This document shows positions 1 to 6,660 of a stretch of 8,417 bases of DNA, one piece after another (the first letter of the stretch is position 1; every line of letters starts with the position of its first letter). A program made the translations under genes and the position numbers. The DNA comes from an uncultured Prevotella sp. (lineage in GTDB: Bacteria; Bacteroidota; Bacteroidia; Bacteroidales; Bacteroidaceae): contig USFX01000116.1 in the NCBI GenBank assembly GCA_900553965.1, positions 1-8,417 of the forward strand. Reading direction: 5' to 3'. The notes under the pieces were generated by a model. It was not told the origin of the DNA. It ran no database searches and saw only the letters and a program-made list of their open reading frames with translations.

Positions 1-259
1 AGAGAACGTCGGGACGCACTCCGTGGGGGCCGTCGTCGGTCCAAAAGTCGGGAAATCCGAGGCGCTTGACGCCGGGCGAGCTGAACTTGCTCTGAGCGTG
101 TATGACGGCAATCTTCTCTTCGAGGGTCATCCGCGAGAGCGCGTCGTCTATTCTCTGTTCCACCGGACGGGTCTCGTCGAGATAGACGGGGAGCGTCTGT
201 GCGGTGGTTGTCGTTGCCATGCCGATGGTCAGCAGGGCGGCGGTCAGTATTCTTTTCAT
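1..259 (-). CDS. Glycoside hydrolase family 3 beta-glucosidase-like protein, N-terminal fragment
   Basis: Partial gene: only the first 86 codons are present and the reading frame runs off the left edge. Translating the minus strand from the ATG at 259 gives a type I signal peptide (MKRILTAALLTIGMATTTTA, likely cut before QT). It is followed by the typical start of Bacteroidota GH3 enzymes: a VEQRIDDALSRMTLEEKIA helix (about residues 33-51) and TDDGPHGVR (about 74-82), which is part of the GH3 substrate-binding barrel. The catalytic nucleophile and acid/base lie outside the window. Members of this family remove terminal glucose from beta-gluco-oligosaccharides, and the leader without a lipobox suggests the periplasm. 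The neighbouring GH16 and GH5 glucanases support a role in the last step of beta-glucan breakdown. The gene is separated from GH5 by 785 non-coding bases, so it may be transcribed on its own. The family assignment is firm; the exact linkage preference is inference. Confidence 0.88.
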   Translation of the reverse strand, partial: MKRILTAALLTIGMATTTTAQTLPVYLDETRPVEQRIDDALSRMTLEEKIAVIHAQSKFSSPGVKRLGFPDFWTDDGPHGVRPDVL

Positions 260-300
260 ATTTCCAATCAATGGTTTTGTTTATAATCATTATTTTTAAG

Positions 301-458
301 TTAGAGTGATGAATGAAGAGTGAAGAGGTGTGATATGCTTTAAGGGCCGTTACGGCATAAAGGTAATAATACCTCTGCACTCCGTCTTCTTCATTCTGCA
401 CTTGCATTACGCATATAAGGTAATCATACCTCTGCGCTCATCACTCTGCGCTCTTACC
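301..458. repeat. MITE-like intergenic repeat, copy 1
   Basis: First of two direct copies of a roughly 155-base element; the other is at 874-1032. From 304 to 458 it aligns almost end to end with 886-1032. The differences are a 9-base extra segment in the left part of this copy, a 1-base indel near 414, and scattered substitutions. The ends are inverted repeats: about 304-334 pairs with 423-458, imperfectly on the left because of the extra segment. The middle holds two near-identical units (355-382 and 411-439), each with the small palindrome AGGTAATNATACCT. No coding potential is apparent. The shape fits a non-autonomous mobile element or a dispersed hairpin repeat. I recall similar sequence from Prevotella-type intergenic regions but cannot verify that here. 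Confidence 0.8.
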
Positions 459-873
459 ATACTTTTGAAGTGTTAAATACTCGGAACTATCCGGACAAAT
501 GCCTTCAAATCCTTGAAGAATTCAAAAACAGAAATCATTTGGCCGCAAATTCGCGAGTTTTGCGCGTGCATCTTTAAGCGTCTGAGTCATTGCACATTAT
601 GACATTTTCGACCGGAGTGTGCAACATTTTGTCCGCTTTCTTTCTGCCGTAAGGCCCTCCCGGCATTGCGGCGGGGCCCTTATTGCATTGCAACGGGGCT
701 GCCGTTGCGACACGACGGGGCCGCTATTGCAAGCCCGTAAGGCCCTCCCGGCCCTGCCATCGGTCGGCCGGCGTCGAAAATCGGCGACCGGATGACGGAA
801 TTTCCACTTTCCCGTTCTCTGGTTTGAGAATTTTCAAGTGTTAAATTCCGTGATATTATCATGACGTTGTTCA
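459..873. other. GC-rich non-coding block between the two repeat copies
   Basis: I see no credible gene here. An 18-base direct repeat (CCGTAAGGCCCTCCCGGC) occurs at 647-664 and 735-752. A perfect 7-base-pair hairpin, GCAACGG/CCGTTGC, lies at 690-708. A second hairpin pairs 761-770 with 782-790 around one bulged base. A further near-identical 16-mer, TTTTGAAGTGTTAAAT at 463-478 and TTTTCAAGTGTTAAAT at 831-846, sits near each edge of the block. The mosaic of repeats suggests accumulated intergenic elements rather than a decayed gene. Short minus-strand open frames here run across repeat boundaries and show no protein family signal. Confidence 0.6.
647..752. repeat. Pair of 18-base GC-rich direct repeats
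   Basis: The sequence CCGTAAGGCCCTCCCGGC is found exactly at 647-664 and again at 735-752, 88 bases apart start to start. The interval contains the GCAACGG...CCGTTGC hairpin (690-708) and several ATTGCA motifs. The function is unknown. It could be a dispersed intergenic repeat family or a structured RNA region. Confidence 0.65.
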
Positions 874-1032
874 GGTCAGAAGTCTGAGTGATGAGTGAAG
901 AGGTATGATATGCTTTAAGGGCTGTTACGGCATAAAGGTAATCATACCTCTGCACTCCGTCTTCTTCACTCTGCACTTGCACTACGCATAAAGGTAATCA
1001 TACCTCTGCACTCATAACTCTGACCTCTTACC
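874..1032. repeat. MITE-like intergenic repeat, copy 2, with 36-base terminal inverted repeats
   Basis: This is the cleaner copy of the element also found at 301-458. The outer arms, 874-909 and 997-1032, are inverted repeats of each other with about 31 of 36 positions matching (counted by hand). The whole unit could therefore fold into one long hairpin on either strand. Inside are two exact 28-base copies, at 930-957 and 986-1013, each with the palindrome AGGTAATCATACCT. The element starts only 12 bases past the GH5 stop codon on the minus strand. If transcribed, it could act as a 3' stabilising or terminating structure for the upstream operon, although there is no clear uridine tract right after it. 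That role is inference. Confidence 0.82.
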
Positions 1033-1044
1033 TAACAATCACTC

Positions 1045-2277
1045 TTACCTCAATTTCATCGACCTGATATACCCCTCCTGCGGCTTACACCTCTCGAACT
1101 TCGTGTTCTCCACGAACTCGCGCAGCAGCCGGCGGGCCTTCTCCTGGTCGGGGCGTACCGCACGGATGGCGTCGTAGGTCGAGCGATCGGCCTCGGCGAA
1201 GCGGACGATGACGCTGTCCCACTCCTCCGGACGCACCACGGCGTTCATGCACGAACCGTCCACTTTCTTGTATGGCCAGAACGTATAGCCGATGTTGGCG
1301 TCCTCCATGACGCTGACGAAATCGGCCTGCCACTCGTCCGTGTTATGGCCTATCTCACCCATATACATCGGCAGACCCGTCTTATCGCGGAAGTCGATGA
1401 AACTCTGGATGGCCTCGCGCGTGGCCAAACCGCCGTAGCGGTGGCACGTGTACATCAGATTATCGTCGAACGTCCAGTCCGTGAACATGTCGAAGGCGCT
1501 GTTCCACTGAGCTCCTCCGAGCAGTATGACATGGTTGCGGTCGACCTCGCGGATGGCCGCGGTGGCACGGCTGTAGAGCGGTTCGAGCTTGGCGTTGAGC
1601 TCAGCCTTGTTGTCGAAATAGTGGGCCACCGGCTCGTTCATCAGCTCATAGCCCAGGATGACCGTCTCGTTGCGGTAGCGCTCGGCAATACAGCGCCATA
1701 TCTCGCAGAACAGCCGCTGGCTCTGCTCGCTCTCCAAGAGCCACGGATAACCGTAGCCGTCGTCGATGTTGTCGCCCGTCTGGCCGCCGGGGCAGTCGTG
1801 CATGTCGAGGATGAGATAGAGCCCGTTGTCGCGGCACCACTTGACGACGCTGTCAACGCGGGCGAAACCGTCCTGGGCGGCGGTCAGCCCCATATAGTCC
1901 TCGTCGGTGAAGAGCTTGTAGTTGAACGGAAGACGCACCGTGTTGGCGCCCTGCGAGGCAATGAAACGGATGTCGTCCGCCGTCACATAGTTGTTCTTGA
2001 AGTCGCGCCAGAAGTCCGCGGCGAAGTCAGGACCGACGGCCTCACGGACCATCAGGTCAATCATCCATGCACTGTTCGTCCGCGTGAAACCGAACATATA
2101 GCCCTCGGGATTGAGCCAGTTGCCGAGGTTCGTACCCCGGATGAAGAGCCGCATGCCGTCGGGACGGACGAGGTTCTTGCCTTCCACGCGGACGAAGGCG
2201 TTCTTCTGTTTACGGCCTGCCCATGCCGCAGTCATGACGGCGAGCAGGAATATGATGAGCAATGAGTTTCTTTTCAT
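1045..2277 (-). CDS. Glycoside hydrolase family 5 beta-glucanase, exported
   Basis: Encodes 410 residues, the usual size for a single-domain GH5 enzyme. The leader MKRNSLLIIFLLAVMTAAWA is a signal peptidase I type with no lipobox, so the protein is probably periplasmic. The GH5 barrel is clear: RGTNLGNWL (about 47-55), NTVRLPFNY (112-120), LDMHDCPGGQ (158-167), the acid/base Glu215 in YELMNEP, HRY (279-281), the nucleophile Glu308 in MYMGEIG, and a barrel-end Trp334. The GxNLGxWL motif resembles that of exo-beta-1,3-glucanases in this family, which fits the laminarinase-type GH16 next door, but subfamily and endo/exo mode cannot be set from sequence reading alone. The ATG at 2277 is preferred over an in-frame GTG at 2304 that overlaps the GH16 stop, because it begins exactly at the charged n-region of the signal peptide. 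The gene follows GH16 after 23 bases and is almost certainly co-transcribed with it. Confidence 0.9.
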   Translation of the reverse strand: MKRNSLLIIFLLAVMTAAWAGRKQKNAFVRVEGKNLVRPDGMRLFIRGTNLGNWLNPEGYMFGFTRTNSAWMIDLMVREAVGPDFAADFWRDFKNNYVTADDIRFIASQGANTVRLPFNYKLFTDEDYMGLTAAQDGFARVDSVVKWCRDNGLYLILDMHDCPGGQTGDNIDDGYGYPWLLESEQSQRLFCEIWRCIAERYRNETVILGYELMNEPVAHYFDNKAELNAKLEPLYSRATAAIREVDRNHVILLGGAQWNSAFDMFTDWTFDDNLMYTCHRYGGLATREAIQSFIDFRDKTGLPMYMGEIGHNTDEWQADFVSVMEDANIGYTFWPYKKVDGSCMNAVVRPEEWDSVIVRFAEADRSTYDAIRAVRPDQEKARRLLREFVENTKFERCKPQEGYIRSMKLR

Positions 2278-2300
2278 AACAAGTAAGTTAGCTTCGGGGC

Positions 2301-3476
2301 TCACTTCTGATACACCCTGACGTAATCAATCTGATATCTTGCGGGCAGCGCCAGCTCGTCAACGCCGTTCATGCCGCCCCAGTTGCCTCCCCATGCGAGG
2401 TTAAGCTTGATGTTGAACGGCACGTTATATGGCCAGTCACTCCGTCCCGTGCCGGGATTTGTCTTGTCAAGAATGAGCCGGCCGTCGACGAATGTCTGTA
2501 TGCGGTCGGCCGTCCACAGCAGCGCGTAGATGTGGAAATCGCTCTCGGCCGTAGCCACGTGCTGCGTTGCGGTCCATCCGCGCTCCGTTCCGTTGGAATG
2601 GTTGTGACCGTCGGCGTGGAGCGTGCTCACGATGTCGTTGGGCGTCACGCCGACCTCCTCCATGATGTCAATCTCTCCGCACAGCGGCCATGGATTGGCC
2701 GTCCAGTCGTTGTCAGCCGGCAGCATCCAGAATGCCGGCCATGTACCACGGCCTCCGGGCAGTTTCAGACGTGCCTCGATGTAGGCGTACTGCCAGCCGC
2801 GGGTGGTGTTCATGCGTATCGACTCCACGCGGCCGCTGCGCTTCTGAGCCACGATGTTCATATAGCCGTTGCGGCAGAAGCCGACGGGCGAGCCCTTGGT
2901 GGGCCTGATGTAGTATTGCAGTTCGTTGTTGCCCCAACCGTTGTCGCCCGTGCCGGTCTCATAGCTCCAGCCCTTGGCCTCCGTCGCGACGTCCTCGGTG
3001 TTGAACTCGTCGCTCCACACGAGACTGTATCCCTCGGGAACGTATGAGCTCTGAGCCGTCATCTCCTCGGGGTCCGGCTCGACAACGGGCGCGGCCTCCT
3101 GACGGACGGTGATGTCCTTACGGCCGTTGCCGCTCATGAGTGTGACCGTTCCGGTGCGCTCCTCGCCCTTGTTCTCGTCAGCCGTGACGCTGACCTTGGC
3201 CACCTGCTTGCTCTGCGCCGCAACCGAGACGCGAAGCCACGAAGCGTCGCTGACGGCCGTCAGCTGCGGTCCTGAGGCCGACGCCGTGACACTGAAGCTG
3301 CCTCCGGTGTACGCCACCGTGTGGCTTTCGTCGGGCACGACGCTTATCCTCACTTCTTCCGGAGTTGTCTCTACGGGTTCGTCGCCGCCGTCACTGCTGC
3401 TGCACGACAGCAGAGCCATCAGGAGAATCGGCAAAAACAGTTGTGCTTTCTTTATCATCTTTGATGTCTTAGTCAT
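2301..3476 (-). CDS. Surface lipoprotein endo-beta-1,3(4)-glucanase: BACON domain plus GH16 catalytic domain
   Basis: Encodes 391 residues from the chosen ATG. A lipoprotein signal peptide ends in LMALLSC (Cys25), followed by SSSDGGDEPVE, an acidic/serine-rich stretch like the Bacteroidota surface-export signal. Residues about 43-126 form a BACON domain (SWLRVS..., KVSVTADENKGEERTGTVTL, ITVRQEA). After a Pro/Glu linker, the GH16 domain covers about 148-391. It has the catalytic ExDxxE motif in GEIDIMEEVG: nucleophile Glu268, Asp270, acid/base Glu273. It also has RGTWPAFWMLP before the motif and YQIDYVRVYQK at the C-terminal end. These features match laminarinase/lichenase-type enzymes that cut internal beta-1,3 or beta-1,3/1,4 bonds. 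It should act at the cell surface as the first step. A later ATG at 3458 also leaves a workable leader; the frame extends to 3542, but that start would place the lipobox too deep. GH16 type is certain, exact substrate not. Confidence 0.92.
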   Translation of the reverse strand: MTKTSKMIKKAQLFLPILLMALLSCSSSDGGDEPVETTPEEVRISVVPDESHTVAYTGGSFSVTASASGPQLTAVSDASWLRVSVAAQSKQVAKVSVTADENKGEERTGTVTLMSGNGRKDITVRQEAAPVVEPDPEEMTAQSSYVPEGYSLVWSDEFNTEDVATEAKGWSYETGTGDNGWGNNELQYYIRPTKGSPVGFCRNGYMNIVAQKRSGRVESIRMNTTRGWQYAYIEARLKLPGGRGTWPAFWMLPADNDWTANPWPLCGEIDIMEEVGVTPNDIVSTLHADGHNHSNGTERGWTATQHVATAESDFHIYALLWTADRIQTFVDGRLILDKTNPGTGRSDWPYNVPFNIKLNLAWGGNWGGMNGVDELALPARYQIDYVRVYQK

Positions 3477-3570
3477 TATTATCAGAATGTCCCGGCTGCG
3501 GTTGAGCAAATGCCCATACCACTGAAAGGGACCAGTATCCACACATTAATAAAACTGTATCAACACATCA

Positions 3571-3617
3571 ATAATAAGAAAGGGGAGCAGGAGCCTGTCA
3601 GACCCTGCTCCCCTCTT
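3571..3617 (-). terminator. Intrinsic terminator-like hairpin inside the operon, between the glycan-binding gene and GH16
   Basis: A perfect 10-base-pair stem pairs 3582-3591 (GGGGAGCAGG) with 3604-3613 (CCTGCTCCCC). It is extended by A3581/T3614 and, past one unpaired base, by two more A-T pairs, around a 12-base loop. Read on the minus strand, the stem is followed by TTTCTTATTAT, a reasonable uridine tract. It begins 22 bases after the stop codon at 3640. It could end most transcripts after the transporter/binding genes and let a fraction read through to GH16-GH5, or the two halves may have separate promoters. The remaining leader (3477-3570) shows no promoter I can defend. Confidence 0.75.
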
Positions 3618-3639
3618 TCATTATCATAACTAAACCTAT

Positions 3640-5010
3640 CTATTCTTTATGCTTCTGAAGAATGATGTCCTTCACTGTGACTTCCGTATTGGCAGGGTTG
3701 CCGCCGAAGTCAAGCACCAGCTTCATCGCTGCCATCGCATTGGGAGCAGTAACCTTTGATACCCAGAACTTCTTTTCTGCATCCGGTTCCAATGCAATCG
3801 TACTTGCAAAGAAGTAGTTATCATCGTTATCATCCTGAGTCAGCTTGACCGTTGCAGGAGTAGCGTTGTTTGAAGTCAGCGTGATACAGAAGTCATATTC
3901 TTCCGTCGGGTCGGCATAAGCCAAATCCGTGTGAAGGACCCACTGTGCTTGCCAAGTCTCATTTGTAGACTCCGGCAATGACAGTACATAAGCACCGGCC
4001 ACGTCTTTCACCGTCGGGTCTGGACGCTGAGCCCATCCTGCATCTGCATAGAAGAACGTATGGTTTATAGTCGCAGCCTTCCAAAGGTTATCGCTGCTGT
4101 TAACGTCAACCCAAACAGGCTCAGGATCGTCGGCTGGAACAACCGTTCCGTCGTCATACTGATGGTCCTTGAACACAATGTTCTCGATGGTTATCTCCGT
4201 GTTATCGGCATTTCCACCGAAATCGAACACGAGCTGCATACCGTTAGTTGTCGTACCGCCTGGCAGGTCGCTGCCGTAGATACACAACGGCTCACCGGCC
4301 TTCAACTTAATCTGCTCCTTGAGGAAAGGCATGTAGTTTCCACCGTTTTCCACCAATTTCACCGTCACACTGTTGTGGTCTGTCGTCGAAGTGAGGATGA
4401 CAGAGAAGTCATACGTGCTTGTCTCAACCGTATTGATATCGGTATCAACGAAGAACTGGGCCTGCCACTGCTGATATGAAGCGTATGGCAAAGAAAGGAT
4501 GAAGTCGTTCTTAGCCTTTGTTACAGAGAAGCCCTCGGCAATCTCATTGCCCCAGTTCGGGTCCGGATTATAATAATTGCAATATCCGTTTGTCGTTGCC
4601 GTCTTCCACAGGTTGTGTTCATAATCAACATCAAATCCGGCGAATCCGTTCATGATGGTCTTGTTCATCGTATAGTCGAACCATACGGTGTCCACGGAAA
4701 GGCCGTTGGCGTTCTTCACCATGAAGCCGAGGTCATACTTGCCAGCCTTGCGCTGATATTTCTTGCAGGTGAAGTCACTGTTATATTGCACGCCGTCGAT
4801 GAGCCACACCGGCGTAACGCCGGCAGCCGGACGGAACGTGAAGTAGGCATTGTTGGTCTGCTGGTCAACCCTGATCTCAACGTTGCCGGAATAGTCGGCT
4901 GCCTTGAGGCGGGCGCCGCCGTTGGGGCTGTCAAACTCATCGGGCGTACAGGCCACGAGAGCAGCGGAGCAAAGCGCCGCACAACCTATATATTTAAATA
5001 TCTTGTTCAT
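3640..5010 (-). CDS. SusE-position surface glycan-binding lipoprotein with two tandem CBM4-like modules
   Basis: Encodes 456 residues. The leader ends in the lipobox LVAC (Cys21) followed by TPDEFDSP, consistent with an outer-membrane, surface-exposed lipoprotein. Residues about 42-117 look like a PKD/Ig-like spacer (VWLIDGVQY...AGKYDLGFMVKNANG). Two homologous beta-sandwich modules follow, about 122-283 and 298-455. Shared landmarks are NLWKTAT/NLWKAAT, FILSLP/YVLSLP, QWQAQF/TWQAQW, YDFSVILTS/YDFCITLTS, and LVFDFGGNADNTEITIENIVF/LVLDFGGNPANTEVTVKDIIL. This pattern resembles CBM4-type modules, some of which bind beta-1,3-glucans, so the protein probably captures the polymer beside SusCD. It has no catalytic motif. 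It lies 27 bases after susD. Its base composition is visibly lower in GC than its neighbours. Role as a surface glycan-binding protein is well supported by position and anchor; ligand is inferred. Confidence 0.85.
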   Translation of the reverse strand: MNKIFKYIGCAALCSAALVACTPDEFDSPNGGARLKAADYSGNVEIRVDQQTNNAYFTFRPAAGVTPVWLIDGVQYNSDFTCKKYQRKAGKYDLGFMVKNANGLSVDTVWFDYTMNKTIMNGFAGFDVDYEHNLWKTATTNGYCNYYNPDPNWGNEIAEGFSVTKAKNDFILSLPYASYQQWQAQFFVDTDINTVETSTYDFSVILTSTTDHNSVTVKLVENGGNYMPFLKEQIKLKAGEPLCIYGSDLPGGTTTNGMQLVFDFGGNADNTEITIENIVFKDHQYDDGTVVPADDPEPVWVDVNSSDNLWKAATINHTFFYADAGWAQRPDPTVKDVAGAYVLSLPESTNETWQAQWVLHTDLAYADPTEEYDFCITLTSNNATPATVKLTQDDNDDNYFFASTIALEPDAEKKFWVSKVTAPNAMAAMKLVLDFGGNPANTEVTVKDIILQKHKE

Positions 5011-5037
5011 AGCTGTTACATTATTATATATACATGA

Positions 5038-6618
5038 TTACTGGAAATAAGCGTCGTTCTGCTTCAGCGTTCCCTGAGCGGCAGCAAGTTCGACGTCGCT
5101 GATGGGCACATACTTCTTCGTCTTCTTCCACGGATTCAGACGTGCCATGTCACCGTTGGTGTTGACCGGCTCATTGTCGGCGACGAGAGCCTTTGACGCC
5201 TTGTGTTCGTTGCTGACACCGGCAACCTCGTCCATGCGGACAAGATCCCAATAGCGCTTGCCCTCGCCGAGGAACTCCTTGCGGCGCTCGGTCAGGATGT
5301 TGTCGAGCGTAGCCTCAACCTCCGTAACGAGACCGGCGCGGTCGCGAACCTGCTTCAGGTAGGCGTCAGCCTTACTCTGGTCGCCGCCAGTGCGGACAAT
5401 CAGCTCGGCTGCGTTGAGCAGCGTCTCGGCGTAGCGGTAGATACGGAAGTTGTCGTTCCAGCGGCACTGGTCGGCTCCGCCCGTTCCGTCAGCCACATGA
5501 GACTTGCGGGGCAGATACTTGTTGAGGAAGAGACCGGTCTGCTGCCAGCGTCCGGCGGGATTAAGCGGCTCGTCGTCGAGCAGCGTCACCGTTCCACGGA
5601 CGTCGTTGGCGGCATAGAAGTCGCGGCAGTGGGCACGCGGGATGAACGTTCCCCAACCGTTGTTGGCCACGTCACCGTCGGAAGCGACGCCTCCGTCAGG
5701 ACCGAGACACTGGGGCATGAACGTTCCGCCGATGCCGTTGAGGTTGTCGTAGCTGCGGACGCAGAGCGGACCGTCGGTGTAGTTGATCTCGAAGATGGAC
5801 TCGTCGCACCACTCTCCGGCCGGACTCCACAGGTCGGCGTAAGACGGATTAAGCTCATACGGGCCGGCGATGATGTCCTGCATGTACTTCAGCGCGGCCG
5901 GGAAACGGCTTGCGTCGTTCTGATACATCACCAGCTCGGCGAATATCATGTAGGCCGTGGCCTGTGTGGCGTGGCCGGCGTTCTCGTCGGTAGCGCGCAT
6001 CGGCAGGACGTTCATGTCGATGGCAGACTGAAGGTCGGAGACGATTGCCTCGTAGGCGGCATCGGGCGTCGACTGCGGGATGAGGTCGGTGGCGGTCAGC
6101 GGGTTCATGAAGACGGGGATGTTTCCGTACCACTTCCAGACCACCGTATAGTAGAAAGCGCGCAGCACCTTGGCCTCTGCGATGGTGGCCTTAGCGTAGC
6201 TCTCCGAGATTTTGCCATTAGCGAGACTGGTCTCGGCAGCATCAATCACCTCGTTGCAGGCCCTGATGCCGTCATAGCTGACCGTCCAGTAGCCGCTGAC
6301 GGTCAGAGCCGCTGTCAGCTTGTAGCTGGCGGCGTTGTGCCAGACCTCCTGGTCGGTTATGCCGGCAGCTCCCACGAGCATGTCGTCGCCGAGCATGTCG
6401 CTCCAGTTGAGCTGTCCGAAGATTGCTCCGTTGTAGTCGTAGCTGTGGAGAGGCACGTAAGCTCCCACGAGCTGCTCCGTGATATGCTGTTCGGTGGAGA
6501 AGTAGGCACCGACCTCGGCCTTTGTCTCAGGCTCCTGCTCAAGGAAACTGTCAGAGCATCCGGTCACCGTCATAGCGGCGGCAAGCAGGCCGATGGTTAA
6601 AATCTTATTCTGTTTCAT
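5038..6618 (-). CDS. susD: SusD-family (RagB/SusD) glycan-binding lipoprotein
   Basis: Encodes 526 residues, normal for the family. The leader ends in VTGC (Cys21), and SDSFLEQEPE follows, the typical SusD opening. Family hallmarks are present: AEAKVLRAFYYTVVWKWYGNIPVF (about 147-170, TPR-like helix), NFRIYRYAETLLNAAELIVR (390-409), ERRKEFLGEGKRYWDLVR (444-461), and the C-terminal AAAQGTLKQNDAYFQ. The protein forms the lid over the SusC barrel and delivers oligosaccharides to it. Aromatic residues in the variable middle part (for example WSPAGEW and NNGWGTFIP) may contact glycan, but this cannot be proved here. It starts 42 bases after the susC stop codon, in the invariant C-then-D order. The symbol is used in the family sense; this is not the starch system itself, judging by the neighbouring beta-glucanases. 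Confidence 0.96.
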   Translation of the reverse strand: MKQNKILTIGLLAAAMTVTGCSDSFLEQEPETKAEVGAYFSTEQHITEQLVGAYVPLHSYDYNGAIFGQLNWSDMLGDDMLVGAAGITDQEVWHNAASYKLTAALTVSGYWTVSYDGIRACNEVIDAAETSLANGKISESYAKATIAEAKVLRAFYYTVVWKWYGNIPVFMNPLTATDLIPQSTPDAAYEAIVSDLQSAIDMNVLPMRATDENAGHATQATAYMIFAELVMYQNDASRFPAALKYMQDIIAGPYELNPSYADLWSPAGEWCDESIFEINYTDGPLCVRSYDNLNGIGGTFMPQCLGPDGGVASDGDVANNGWGTFIPRAHCRDFYAANDVRGTVTLLDDEPLNPAGRWQQTGLFLNKYLPRKSHVADGTGGADQCRWNDNFRIYRYAETLLNAAELIVRTGGDQSKADAYLKQVRDRAGLVTEVEATLDNILTERRKEFLGEGKRYWDLVRMDEVAGVSNEHKASKALVADNEPVNTNGDMARLNPWKKTKKYVPISDVELAAAQGTLKQNDAYFQ

Positions 6619-6660
6619 ATCTGTATATGCTTGTTTGGTTATCGTTTAGGACTAATGTTT

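Noticed and set aside
23..286. Plus-strand 87-codon open frame at the left edge
   Set aside because: It overlaps the minus-strand GH3 start, which has a signal peptide and GH3 motifs. The plus-strand product has no recognisable feature.
680..982. A 100-codon minus-strand open frame in the intergenic region
   Set aside because: It lies across the second repeat copy and the GC-rich block, has no signal peptide, domain or plausible start context, and its sequence is explained by the repeats. Such frames in repeated DNA are commonly over-predicted.
930..1013. Possible minimal CRISPR: two 28-base repeats with a 28-base spacer
   Set aside because: The would-be spacer is conserved between this copy (958-985) and the first copy (383-410), with only about two substitutions, and there are no cas genes. 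It is part of a repeated element.
2278..2304. GTG start at 2304 for GH5, overlapping the GH16 stop codon
   Set aside because: It would add nine residues before a well-formed signal peptide. The ATG at 2277 gives a standard leader.
3477..3542. Upstream ATG at 3542 for the GH16 lipoprotein
   Set aside because: It would place the lipobox cysteine at residue 47, too far for a normal lipoprotein leader. The ATG at 3476 (or 3458) fits.
5203..6600. Long plus-strand open frame opposite susD, and similar ones opposite GH5 (1345-2265) and susC (7258-8238)
   Set aside because: These are antisense shadows of GC-rich coding sequence. The minus-strand proteins have clear families, lipoboxes or catalytic motifs, and the plus-strand ones have none.
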